DNA of 64,000 bases from Verrucomicrobiia bacterium (GTDB taxonomy: Bacteria > Verrucomicrobiota > Verrucomicrobiia > Verrucomicrobiales > Akkermansiaceae). The DNA lies in the NCBI GenBank assembly GCA_030432565.1, contig JAUIGV010000005.1, positions 170,079 to 234,078 of the forward strand, in the 5' to 3' direction. Under the pieces are notes generated by a model. The model worked only from the letters and a program-made list of their open reading frames with translations. It was not told where the DNA came from and made no database searches. Of this stretch, positions 17,791 to 26,817 are shown piece after piece (position 1 is the stretch's first letter; every line of letters starts with the position of its first letter). A program made the position numbers and the translations under genes.

Positions 17791-19284
17791 ATGAAAACTC
17801 TCACATTGCTCTCACCATTCTTCCCCGGATTACTCATCGCGGAACTCACTGTGGCTTCGCCATTCACCGGGAACGCGGTCTTGCAAAGTGGTCAAGCCAT
17901 TCCCGTTTGGGGAACTTCCGATGAAGGAACAATCATCACCGTGAAATTTGCAACGCAATCGAAGTCAACCAAGGTCGAGGCCAGCGGCAAATGGAAGCTG
18001 GAACTTGATCCCATGCCCGCGTCCCACGACCCGCGAACACTTACCATTAGCGGCGGAAATAATGATCAGATTGAACTCAGCAATATTGTAGTGGGTGAGG
18101 TCTGGATTTGCTCCGGCCAGTCAAATATGCAAATGGGCTACAGCCGGATTCCCGAAATCAAGGCCCTGACCTCTTCTCTCGGAAACCTAAGAACTTTCAA
18201 AGTAGAGAACACCGTCTCTTTCACCGAACAGGATCGTTGTGAAGGGAAATGGCTGGAGAGCCCACCCGATAGTGCCGTGGCATTTTCTTTCGCCTACTTT
18301 CTGGAAAAGTCAGCAGGTGCTCCGGTCGGGATCATCCAAGCCTCATGGGGTAGCTCATCGCTCGAGGCATGGATGCCCCGTGAATTGACAAAGACCGTTC
18401 CCCATTTCGAAACAATGATGGCGGAGTTCGATGCCGACTTCGAAACCCGCAAGAAAATTGAAACGATCCTGAACGGACCAAAGCCGTGGAACAGACAAGA
18501 CGACATCTTTCTCCGCCGCCAGACCAACATTCTCTACAACGCCATGATCCATCCACTCATTCCCTATGGATGCCGTGGACTGGTATGGTATCAAGGCGAA
18601 CGAAACACGCAATCGATGCACGGGATGAAAAAGGAACCTTGGTATTCCCGCAATTCCGGCATGTTGAAATACGGCAATACCCTTAAGGCCTGGATGCGAC
18701 AATATCGCAAGGAATGGCAGAGGGATGACTTCCAATTCCTCATCGTGATGCTTCCAGGCTATGCGAAGGGCATCAAAGGAGGCCCGGAGAATCCCGACAC
18801 CGAATCATGGGCCTGGATGCGAGAGTCCCAACTTAAGGCACTCGAACTTCCCCATGCCGCCGTCATCAACACCATCGACCTTGGCGAAATCAACAATATC
18901 CATCCGAACGACAAACTTCCCATTGGGAAGCGACTCGCCCTATTTGCCAGCCGCGACACCCTTGGGAAAGACATCAAGGCGGAGGGACCGGTGTTTAAGA
19001 AGGTGGAAGCAAAAGGCGACAGACTGGTGATTCATTTCGATCATGCCGAAGGGCTTAAGACACTTGATGGAAAAGAACCCGCTGGCTTCTGGATCGCTGA
19101 CGATTCCCAAAACTGGACCAAGGCAAACACAAGATTAAGCAAACAAACGGTTATCCTGGGCTCACCCGAATTAAGAAAACCACTCTACGTCCGTTATGCC
19201 TTCTCCGGCAAACCCACGGTCAATTTGGTCAACGCTTCCGAACAACCGGCCTACCCTTTCCGCACTGACCCCTTCGACCCGTAG
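17791..19284 (+). CDS. Secreted sialate O-acetylesterase-like SGNH esterase
   Basis: A carbohydrate esterase of 497 residues that probably removes O-acetyl groups from sugars. The N-terminus is hydrophobic and likely a signal peptide (1-17). The block GEVWICSGQSNMQMGYS has catalytic Ser111 in GQSNM, the hallmark of the sialate O-acetylesterase family. Later motifs are GLVWYQGERNT (the third SGNH block) and a C-terminal IHPNDK segment carrying the likely catalytic His. The start codon abuts the sulfatase stop with no gap. Family members act on many acetylated glycans, so the sialate name should not be taken as substrate evidence. The gene converges with a LOG-family gene 21 bases away. Confidence 0.87.
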   Translation: MKTLTLLSPFFPGLLIAELTVASPFTGNAVLQSGQAIPVWGTSDEGTIITVKFATQSKSTKVEASGKWKLELDPMPASHDPRTLTISGGNNDQIELSNIVVGEVWICSGQSNMQMGYSRIPEIKALTSSLGNLRTFKVENTVSFTEQDRCEGKWLESPPDSAVAFSFAYFLEKSAGAPVGIIQASWGSSSLEAWMPRELTKTVPHFETMMAEFDADFETRKKIETILNGPKPWNRQDDIFLRRQTNILYNAMIHPLIPYGCRGLVWYQGERNTQSMHGMKKEPWYSRNSGMLKYGNTLKAWMRQYRKEWQRDDFQFLIVMLPGYAKGIKGGPENPDTESWAWMRESQLKALELPHAAVINTIDLGEINNIHPNDKLPIGKRLALFASRDTLGKDIKAEGPVFKKVEAKGDRLVIHFDHAEGLKTLDGKEPAGFWIADDSQNWTKANTRLSKQTVILGSPELRKPLYVRYAFSGKPTVNLVNASEQPAYPFRTDPFDP

Positions 19285-19305
19285 CCACCCAGTCCCCCGG
19301 AAGAT

Positions 19306-20457
19306 CTAACTGGAATTTGCCGTCGAACCGACCCCGTCACTGGGCTCCGGAGGATGGTCCCGGATGAAGGAGACCACCTCTTTGACATCATCACTCAAGA
19401 GAAGCATCTCGTGGTAATGCCGTCCTTCCGAAACACTCCGGATGGTATCCCACAACGGCGTTTCCCTGGTGTAGCGCTCGGTCCCCAGGAAGACCATGGG
19501 ACTCACTTCTTGGTAGCTGGCGTAGTGGTTTTGACAAGCGTCCTGGAAAATCTCCTGGGTCGTTCCCGCCCGACCGGGTGCAAAGATGATTCCATATCTT
19601 GCGATGGCGAGAAGACCGTCCTCACGAATGCTGTTTGAAAAGTACTTGGCAACATGGTTCGCAAACATGTTGGTGGGTTCGTGGCCATAAAACCAAGTCG
19701 GAATCGCGAGACTGGAATGGCCGGTGGGATATCTGTCAATGACGCGATTGGCTGCTTCGATGTATCCTTCATCGGTGTAATTTGGAGCTGTCGCAAGGTC
19801 ATCAAGAATCACGTCCAATTCCGACTCGTCCGCGTCCGCAAGATAGGCTCCGAGATTGGCCGCCTCCATTATTCCCGGACCGCCGCCACTCGCGATAAAG
19901 TAACCGGCCTCAGTAAGCGCCCGGGCAAGGTGGGCAACTTTTCTAAAAGAAGGATCATCACGTCCCGTGCTGTGCCCCCCCATGATCGCGACCACCTTCT
20001 TCACACCGTCTTGCTCCACACGCCCTTCAAGAAGATCGGTCAAGCCGTCATCGATGGCATGATCGTGAAGGCGCTCGGCCAGTGCCTCGACGATATCGGG
20101 ATCTTTTTTCCCGTGTTTCACAAAGTGATCATAGATTTTCCTATCCACACTCTGATCATCGTCCGGTGTCCATCCATTCATGAGCTCCTCCCGGGAGTAG
20201 AGTTCGGGTCGATAAGGGTTATATGGAAGATCGCCGAAATTTGGGAAAATAAGAGCTCCCTTATCGATTAAATCACAGACTGAAACTTCTGCCGGAAACC
20301 GACACCCCAGGAAAACCGCCCCGTTGCAGTTTAGTGCTTTCCACGGGAGATTCGCCTCGCGCAAATCCAGCCCCTGAATGACGGTGCAATTCAAATTCGC
20401 CCCTGATCGCACGAGACGATCCAGGGAATCAATTTCACGAACGATGGAACAATTCAT
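19306..20457 (-). CDS. LOG-family nucleotide phosphoribohydrolase-like protein
   Basis: A 383-residue cytoplasmic protein. The central part has the LOG (lysine-decarboxylase-like) fold motifs: VVAIMGGHSTGR, the nucleotide-binding GGGPGIMEAANLGA, and APGRAGTTQEIFQDA, which corresponds to the family's PGGxGTxxE site. Such proteins hydrolyse nucleoside 5'-monophosphates to base and ribose 5-phosphate. About 140 N-terminal residues precede the fold and are not recognised. The ATG overlaps the stop of the upstream hpt gene by four bases (ATGA), so the pair is translationally coupled. Together they would free bases from nucleotides and recycle purines. The exact substrate is inferred. Confidence 0.8.
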   Translation of the reverse strand: MNCSIVREIDSLDRLVRSGANLNCTVIQGLDLREANLPWKALNCNGAVFLGCRFPAEVSVCDLIDKGALIFPNFGDLPYNPYRPELYSREELMNGWTPDDDQSVDRKIYDHFVKHGKKDPDIVEALAERLHDHAIDDGLTDLLEGRVEQDGVKKVVAIMGGHSTGRDDPSFRKVAHLARALTEAGYFIASGGGPGIMEAANLGAYLADADESELDVILDDLATAPNYTDEGYIEAANRVIDRYPTGHSSLAIPTWFYGHEPTNMFANHVAKYFSNSIREDGLLAIARYGIIFAPGRAGTTQEIFQDACQNHYASYQEVSPMVFLGTERYTRETPLWDTIRSVSEGRHYHEMLLLSDDVKEVVSFIRDHPPEPSDGVGSTANSS

Positions 20458-20996
20458 GAGGAAATCACCGAGGGGTTAAGAACTCCCACGTAGGGCAAAT
20501 TCCGATACTTGCCGTCGAAGTCGAGACCGTATCCAACGACAAACTCATCCGCTATTTCAAAGGCTGAATAATCTGCCTCCACTGCGGCCGCACGTTCCTT
20601 GTCCTTCGTGAGCAAGACACATGTTTTCACTTCTCTCGCTCCCATCTCCCGGAGCTTCTCTGAGACCGCTGCCAAAGTACGACCGGTATCAAGAATATCA
20701 TCAATTAAAAGAACACAGCGCCCGCTCACATCCGGAAGTTTCCTGTCAAGGAAGTCAACCTGGCCCGAACTCTCGGTGCCACCATGATAACTCGCCACAT
20801 TCAGGCACTCGATCTCGAGCGCCAAAGGAACCCTTCTCAACAAATCAGCCATAAAGACGAGGGCACCTTTCAAAATTGCTACAACCTGCAGTGAATTCTC
20901 ATCAGAAAAATCCTCGTGGATTTTTCGCGCAATCACGTCGAGCCTTTTCTCGATCACCTCTTCAGCGATGAGCACCTTTTCAATATCCTCGTGCAT
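20454..20996 (-). CDS. hpt: Hypoxanthine phosphoribosyltransferase
   Basis: A purine-salvage enzyme that joins hypoxanthine or guanine to PRPP in the cytoplasm. The chosen ATG at 20996 gives 180 residues, the usual length. The frame runs open to 21167, but that part has no family similarity. Motifs are AILKGALVFMADLLRR, the PRPP-binding loop VLLIDDILDTGRTL, KDKERAA near the base-binding site, and the C-terminal FVVGYGLDFDGKYRNLPYVG, which is highly characteristic. The last codon overlaps the start of the LOG-family gene by ATGA. It is transcribed divergently from the giant CotH gene, with 173 bases between the two starts. Confidence 0.95.
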   Translation of the reverse strand: MHEDIEKVLIAEEVIEKRLDVIARKIHEDFSDENSLQVVAILKGALVFMADLLRRVPLALEIECLNVASYHGGTESSGQVDFLDRKLPDVSGRCVLLIDDILDTGRTLAAVSEKLREMGAREVKTCVLLTKDKERAAAVEADYSAFEIADEFVVGYGLDFDGKYRNLPYVGVLNPSVISS

Positions 20997-21169
20997 GTGG
21001 GCGAGATAAATGACTCTTCGGCTGAAAGTCGATGAAAAGCGACAGGTTCCCTGCCGGCAATCCTCTCTCGCGCTCATCACCGATGTCCCGCCCTTGTGAT
21101 TTCCCCCACATTCAAAGTGGATCTTTGAAACTGAGATCCTATCGTAGCAACTCGAACCGATCCGCATTT

Positions 21170-24100
21170 ATGACTGATTTTAAACGACTTCGTAGCGCGC
21201 TTGCCTTGTCCATTTTGATTTGCGGAGCAGCTCAATCAGCGCCAGTCGCGATTGGTGATCCGTCATTCGAAACCAACTCTCTGGCAGCCGGAAGCTGGAG
21301 CAACAACCTCTCGCCCGAGTGGTCCGAGTCAGGCGGCCCCAATAATGGCAACGCCTTCGAAGAGTATATCGTGGGGTTCTCCTCACAAGGGACCGATCAC
21401 CTTGGAATGAACGCCGGTCAAAACGTTTGGCAGGACCTTGATGAAACCTATCGGGCCAATACCATTTACACCCTGACAGTCGCCCACGGGCACCGCTCGG
21501 GGTCAACCGGAGCCTCAAATCAAAGCACTTTCTCGCTTCGAGCTCCGAACAATACCATTTTCGCCCTGGGTTCCGAAAATTCTTTTCTGATCTCGGGCGG
21601 ATCTTTTGCCGACAGCACGCCTTTGACTCTGGACACTTCCATCACTCCGGCCGCAGTCGGTCAAACCATCCGCATCCACCTTCTGGCCGGCGGAGGGGGA
21701 AGAAGTCATTTCGACAATATCCGCCTCGATGCCACCGAAATCGAACCTGACGGCACCGCAGATCTCTCGAACGCTGCGGCCACAGGGATCGGGCAATCAA
21801 CCGCAACGCTCAATGGAACTGTCACCGACATCGGGGACAACTCACCTTCCATCACCCTCTTCTATGGCATATCCGATGGTGGAACAGTGCCCGAAGCATG
21901 GGATTCATCCGTGACTTTAGGGGTGCGCAACGGAAACTTTGCCGATTCCATCTCAGGGCTGTTACCTGCACAAAGTTACTTCTTCACAGCACGTGCTACA
22001 AATTCGGCGGGAGTTTCATGGGCCGTTCCATCACTTGATTTCGAAACGCTCCCTTTTCCTCCAACCGTCTCGCAATCACAGGCTTCGGAAGTCACCGCCA
22101 TCTCTGCCCGTCTGACCGGAACGATCAACGACAATGGTGGAGATAACGCAACCCTGACTTTTTATTATGGAACGAGCGACGGAGGAACCAATCCTGCAAA
22201 CTGGAGCAATTCGATCCCTCTGGGAGTCGTCAACGGGACTTCCTCCATTGAAATCAACAGCCTCACCTCAACAACTTCATATTTTTTCAGAGCGGCTGCC
22301 GTAAACTCAGGCGGCATTGCCTGGGCTCCCGCCACCGGAACGTTCTCAACCACCGCGGTGACCGCACCCATTGTCGGGAATCGCAGCGCTGGCGGCGTTA
22401 CTGCCACCTCCGCCAATCTGCGCGGCGAAGTGACGGACACCGGATCCTCCCCGCCAAATGTCACCATATTCTTCGGAACAAGCGATGGTCTGAACGACTT
22501 AAATGCATGGGATTCCTCGATATCGGTCGGCATCGAATCAGGCAATTTCAGCCGTTTCATCTCAGGACTTCTTCCGGAAACGACTTATTTCTACACCTCA
22601 CGAGCCAGCAATTCGGCAGGGACCAGCTGGGCGCCATCAAGTGAGACCTTTGACACTCCGGCAGCCCTTCCCAGCCAGGTCGTCATCAATGAAATTTACT
22701 ATGATCCCACCGACGAAACCAGTGCCCAGGAGTTCATTGAACTCCATAATCCCGGAGCCAACGCCATTGATCTCTCAAATTGGGAACTTACCGATGCTGT
22801 TCGCTTCACCTTTCCCGCGGGAACGATTCTTGGAGCCAACGACTATCTTGTGATCGCTGAAGACCCTGCCACCATCACGAGTGTCTACGGCGTAGCTGCC
22901 ATTGGTCCGTGGGATGGGGGCCTGAATAATGATGGAGAAGAAATCGATCTTCGCGACAGCGCCGGAAACATCATGGATCAAGTTGATTACGGTTCCGGCT
23001 TCCCATGGCCCAGCGGAGCGCGAGGTGGTGGCGGATCAATCGAACTTCTCAATCCAGCCCTCGACAACGATCTTGGTGCCTCATGGCGGACCGCCGGGTC
23101 ACAAGTCGACCCCATTCCGGAGACAGATTACATCTCGGCAGCCGACTCTCAATGGCGCTACCGAAAAGGCACCTCGGAGGCCTCAAGTCCGGTTGATGCC
23201 TGGCGGCAAATCGTCTTCCCCGAGGATGGGAGCTGGTCAACCGGCCAGACTCCGATTGGTTATTCCGACGGTGATGACAACACCATTCTGGGTGACATGC
23301 GGGGCAACTATTCATCTGTTTTTATGAGGAAAGAATTCATCATTAATCCTCTTGAGATCCCCGAAAATCTCCGACTACGTCTCTACGTCGATGACGGCGC
23401 AATCGTTTGGATCAATGGCCGGGAGGTTCAGCGGGCCCACGTCGGAACGGGACAACTGGCCTTCAATGCCACCGGCTCAAACCACGAGGCCGAGTGGGAG
23501 GAATTTATTTTAAGCGGTGCCTCAAACTACCTGGTTGGAGGTTCAAATATAATCGCAATTCAAGGCTTCAATGGAACTCTCGGCTCCTCTGACTTCTCTC
23601 TCGATGCCACCCTCTCATCCACCACCGCAAGCGCCAATGGCGGCTCACCCACTCCCGGACAAGCCAACGGTACAACCACAAATGTCATCCCTCCTGCCAT
23701 CCGCCAGGTCGACCATACTCCACAAGAGCCGGGCTCCTCAGAGCCAGTCACCATCACCGCAAAGCTCACCGATCCACAGGGCATGGGAGCAGTCACGCTG
23801 GACTACCAAATCGTTAATCCAGGTTCCTATATTAGAATCACGGACCCCGCCTACCAAACAAGTTGGACTACGATTCAAATGGGTGACGATGGTAATGCCG
23901 GGGATGCCTTCGCCAATGACTCGATCTATACCGTGGTCCTGCCCGCTTCGATTCAACAACATCGAAGACTGATCCGCTACCGAATCAACTTTGAGGATAC
24001 CGCTGGCGCTGAGGCACAGGCACCTTATCCGGACGATGAGCAACCAAACTTCGCCTACTTCGTGTATGATGGCCTGCCATCGTGGAGCGGGTCCTTTACT

Positions 24101-26755
24101 CCCGAAGGAGCCCGCGAAACATTTCCCGGCCCCCTCTTCGGAGAACTCCCGACCTACCATCTCATCGCGAACAATACCGATGTGATCAATTCGCAATACA
24201 ACGGCGGGTCCGATGGTGTGCACCAGCCCGGAACCTTGGTCTATGACGGACGCGTATACGACCATATTGAATTTGAAAACCGTGGAGAGGCCTCCACTTA
24301 CGTCTCCGGCAAAAACAAGTGGCGCTTTCACTTCAACCGAGCCCGGCGTTTCCGTCCGCGAGACAACTGGGGCAACCTCTATGACAGCACCTGGACCCGT
24401 CTCAACCTGCAGTCCATCTCCAGCCCCTGGGCCGCGATGAACCGTGGCATGGCCGGGCTCGACGAAGCACCAACGATGCGACTCTACGAACTTGCCGGTG
24501 TCCCAAGTCCACGAACCCATTACTTTGGATTCCGGGTCATTGATGATACGGCGGAATCCGATCCCTCCGACCAATACGAAGGCGATGTCTGGGGTCTCTA
24601 CCTCGCGATGGAGCAACCTAACGGCTCTTTCCTCAACGATCGGGACCTTGCCGATGGCAATGTCTACAAAATCGAAGGAGGCGCCGGAGACAAGAAGGAA
24701 CAAGGCGACACACAGTCGGTGTCTTCATCCGACTGGAACGCATTCTACTCCGCCTCAAACAGCGCACAAACCGAGCAATGGTGGCGGGACAATATGGACA
24801 TGCCGGGCTACTACACCATGCGCTCGCTCAACCGGCTGCTGGGAAACGTCGATATCCGGTTCGGATACAATCACTACTTCTACCACGAACCAACCCGGGA
24901 CCAATGGAAGGTGATTCCCTGGGATCTCGATATGATGTGGATTGCCGAAACCCATCAGGCCGGTGTGATTCGACAGCAAAATTCAATCAACAACCACTCC
25001 CGGCTTGCCATTGAGTTTCGCAACCGTGGCCGGGAACTTCTTGATCTTGTCGCCTCAGATTCATCGGCAACCGGAGGTCAGATCGGACAGTTAATTGACG
25101 AATATTCTCAAATGATGAACCCCACCGGAGCCCCGCTGACCTGGTCGGACATTGATGCCTTCATGTGGAACTATCATCCACGAACGAGAGGAAACCCTTC
25201 CAGCACATCAGGTCAAAGCAGTCACAAAAACAACTTCTTCCGGACCCCATACACTGATAGCCGGATCGGAGGAAGCTATGTCAGAATCCTCGACTCTGCG
25301 GACCACGAAGGTCAGGTCAAACACATCCTGGACTACGCTACCGATTCTTTTACCGGGACCTCGTGGTCGCCTGGAAACGGGATCCCCGCCGGTTACGGAT
25401 ACGAATACCTCAAGTTTGAATCAAATGACTCCAACATCCCAGACCAGCCCACTCTCACTTACTCCGGTCCGGCTGGGTTTCCCGCGAACCAACTGACCTT
25501 CGGAAGTGGTTTGTTTTCCGATCCCAATGGCAACGGAACCTTTGGCAAAATGCGCTGGCGAATTGCGAAGATCGCTGCTCCCGGAGTCACCGGATATGAA
25601 ACCAATACCCCCCGAACCTACGAAGTTGAAACAGTGGCGACTTCGCCCGACTTCATGACCTTTGCCAACAGTTACACCTTTCCCGCTTCGGTCGCCGAGC
25701 CCGGAACGACCTATCGCGTCCGCGTGCAACATGAAGACACAAGCGGCCGCACCAGCCATTGGTCAGATCCCATCGAGTTCGTGGCGGGCATCCCAAGCAT
25801 CGAGCTTTGGAAGAACAATCTCGTCATCAGTGAGATCATGTACAATCCTGCCGATCCAAATGCCAGCGAAGCACTCATCTCAATCGACAACGATGATTTT
25901 GAGTTCATCGAGCTCACCAATATTTCTGATTCAATCACGCTTGATCTGGGCCAGCTTGGCTTCAATGCGGGGATCACCTTTGACTTTGCAAGCGCTAGCA
26001 CAACCACCCTGCCCCCCGGGCAAAGTCTGGTTCTCGTCAAAAACCAGGCCGCCTTCGAAGCCCGCTACGGCACCGACATTCCAATCGCCGGGACCTATCC
26101 CAACTCCCTTTCCAATGGTGGAGAGCAAATCGTGCTCTCATTCGCGATTAACACTCCAATCCTCGACTTCACCTATGATGACCAACCTCCATGGCCAACT
26201 TCCCCTGATGGAGATGGCTTCCCGTTGGTTTTGATCGCGCCGGAAACTGCGCCCGATCACGCCATCGCCGCTAATTGGGCCGCAGGAAGCCGCATCAACG
26301 GAACACCCGGTACTCTTGCGCCACCCGCGCCAAGCTTCGCCAGCTGGCAGCAAGACCAATTTACTCCGGCCCAACTCGCCGACGTTTTGATCTCAGGCCC
26401 TAATGCCGACCCGGACCAAGATGGAATCGTCAATCTCCTTGAATACGCCTTTCTTGCCGCCCCTCTGAGCCCGAATCGTCCTGGAGATTTTATCCAGGCG
26501 GGCACGACTTCCATAGGCCCGGAAACCTATCTCACCATCACCTTCCCGGCTCGCGATCCCGTGGATGATCTTTTCTATCAACCCCAAATCTCAGGCAATC
26601 TTGCAAGATGGGATGAAGGAACCGCCCATCTCATCCCGACAAGCAATATCGACCAAGGAAATGGAATCAGGGAGCTCACCTACCGGTCGATCCTCCCGGT
26701 CTCAACCAGGGAATCACAATATATCAGGGTCAGAGTCATCCGAAATAACCCCTAA
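21170..26755 (+). CDS. Giant secreted CotH-kinase / lamin-tail domain protein
   Basis: A surface or secreted protein of 1861 residues. The ATG at 21170 starts a signal peptide (ALALSILICGAAQSA); the frame extends upstream without one. In order there are an N-terminal beta domain, three Fn3-like repeats of about 100 residues (about 197-497, each with an FYGxSDG and SYFFxARATNSAG pattern), a lamin-tail domain (about 503-600, VINEIYYDP), and a beta domain. A CotH kinase-like domain follows (about 1027-1300, KVIPWDLDMMW near 1248), then a second lamin-tail domain (about 1552-1690, LVISEIMYNP) and a dockerin-like calcium loop (DPDQDGIVNLLEYAF near 1744). CotH proteins are atypical kinases known from spore coats. 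In PVC bacteria they are large exported proteins of unknown role. Confidence 0.88.
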   Translation: MTDFKRLRSALALSILICGAAQSAPVAIGDPSFETNSLAAGSWSNNLSPEWSESGGPNNGNAFEEYIVGFSSQGTDHLGMNAGQNVWQDLDETYRANTIYTLTVAHGHRSGSTGASNQSTFSLRAPNNTIFALGSENSFLISGGSFADSTPLTLDTSITPAAVGQTIRIHLLAGGGGRSHFDNIRLDATEIEPDGTADLSNAAATGIGQSTATLNGTVTDIGDNSPSITLFYGISDGGTVPEAWDSSVTLGVRNGNFADSISGLLPAQSYFFTARATNSAGVSWAVPSLDFETLPFPPTVSQSQASEVTAISARLTGTINDNGGDNATLTFYYGTSDGGTNPANWSNSIPLGVVNGTSSIEINSLTSTTSYFFRAAAVNSGGIAWAPATGTFSTTAVTAPIVGNRSAGGVTATSANLRGEVTDTGSSPPNVTIFFGTSDGLNDLNAWDSSISVGIESGNFSRFISGLLPETTYFYTSRASNSAGTSWAPSSETFDTPAALPSQVVINEIYYDPTDETSAQEFIELHNPGANAIDLSNWELTDAVRFTFPAGTILGANDYLVIAEDPATITSVYGVAAIGPWDGGLNNDGEEIDLRDSAGNIMDQVDYGSGFPWPSGARGGGGSIELLNPALDNDLGASWRTAGSQVDPIPETDYISAADSQWRYRKGTSEASSPVDAWRQIVFPEDGSWSTGQTPIGYSDGDDNTILGDMRGNYSSVFMRKEFIINPLEIPENLRLRLYVDDGAIVWINGREVQRAHVGTGQLAFNATGSNHEAEWEEFILSGASNYLVGGSNIIAIQGFNGTLGSSDFSLDATLSSTTASANGGSPTPGQANGTTTNVIPPAIRQVDHTPQEPGSSEPVTITAKLTDPQGMGAVTLDYQIVNPGSYIRITDPAYQTSWTTIQMGDDGNAGDAFANDSIYTVVLPASIQQHRRLIRYRINFEDTAGAEAQAPYPDDEQPNFAYFVYDGLPSWSGSFTPEGARETFPGPLFGELPTYHLIANNTDVINSQYNGGSDGVHQPGTLVYDGRVYDHIEFENRGEASTYVSGKNKWRFHFNRARRFRPRDNWGNLYDSTWTRLNLQSISSPWAAMNRGMAGLDEAPTMRLYELAGVPSPRTHYFGFRVIDDTAESDPSDQYEGDVWGLYLAMEQPNGSFLNDRDLADGNVYKIEGGAGDKKEQGDTQSVSSSDWNAFYSASNSAQTEQWWRDNMDMPGYYTMRSLNRLLGNVDIRFGYNHYFYHEPTRDQWKVIPWDLDMMWIAETHQAGVIRQQNSINNHSRLAIEFRNRGRELLDLVASDSSATGGQIGQLIDEYSQMMNPTGAPLTWSDIDAFMWNYHPRTRGNPSSTSGQSSHKNNFFRTPYTDSRIGGSYVRILDSADHEGQVKHILDYATDSFTGTSWSPGNGIPAGYGYEYLKFESNDSNIPDQPTLTYSGPAGFPANQLTFGSGLFSDPNGNGTFGKMRWRIAKIAAPGVTGYETNTPRTYEVETVATSPDFMTFANSYTFPASVAEPGTTYRVRVQHEDTSGRTSHWSDPIEFVAGIPSIELWKNNLVISEIMYNPADPNASEALISIDNDDFEFIELTNISDSITLDLGQLGFNAGITFDFASASTTTLPPGQSLVLVKNQAAFEARYGTDIPIAGTYPNSLSNGGEQIVLSFAINTPILDFTYDDQPPWPTSPDGDGFPLVLIAPETAPDHAIAANWAAGSRINGTPGTLAPPAPSFASWQQDQFTPAQLADVLISGPNADPDQDGIVNLLEYAFLAAPLSPNRPGDFIQAGTTSIGPETYLTITFPARDPVDDLFYQPQISGNLARWDEGTAHLIPTSNIDQGNGIRELTYRSILPVSTRESQYIRVRVIRNNP

Positions 26756-26817
26756 CACGGACCCGGAGCATGCTTGCGGCACGGCGCTGATTCCCTATTC
26801 TCGCGGAGATGACATTA

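Noticed and set aside
21760..22660. Possible DNA-level tandem repeat
   Set aside because: The repeats are at protein level (three Fn3-like domains) and the DNA copies have diverged, so this is domain duplication and not a satellite.
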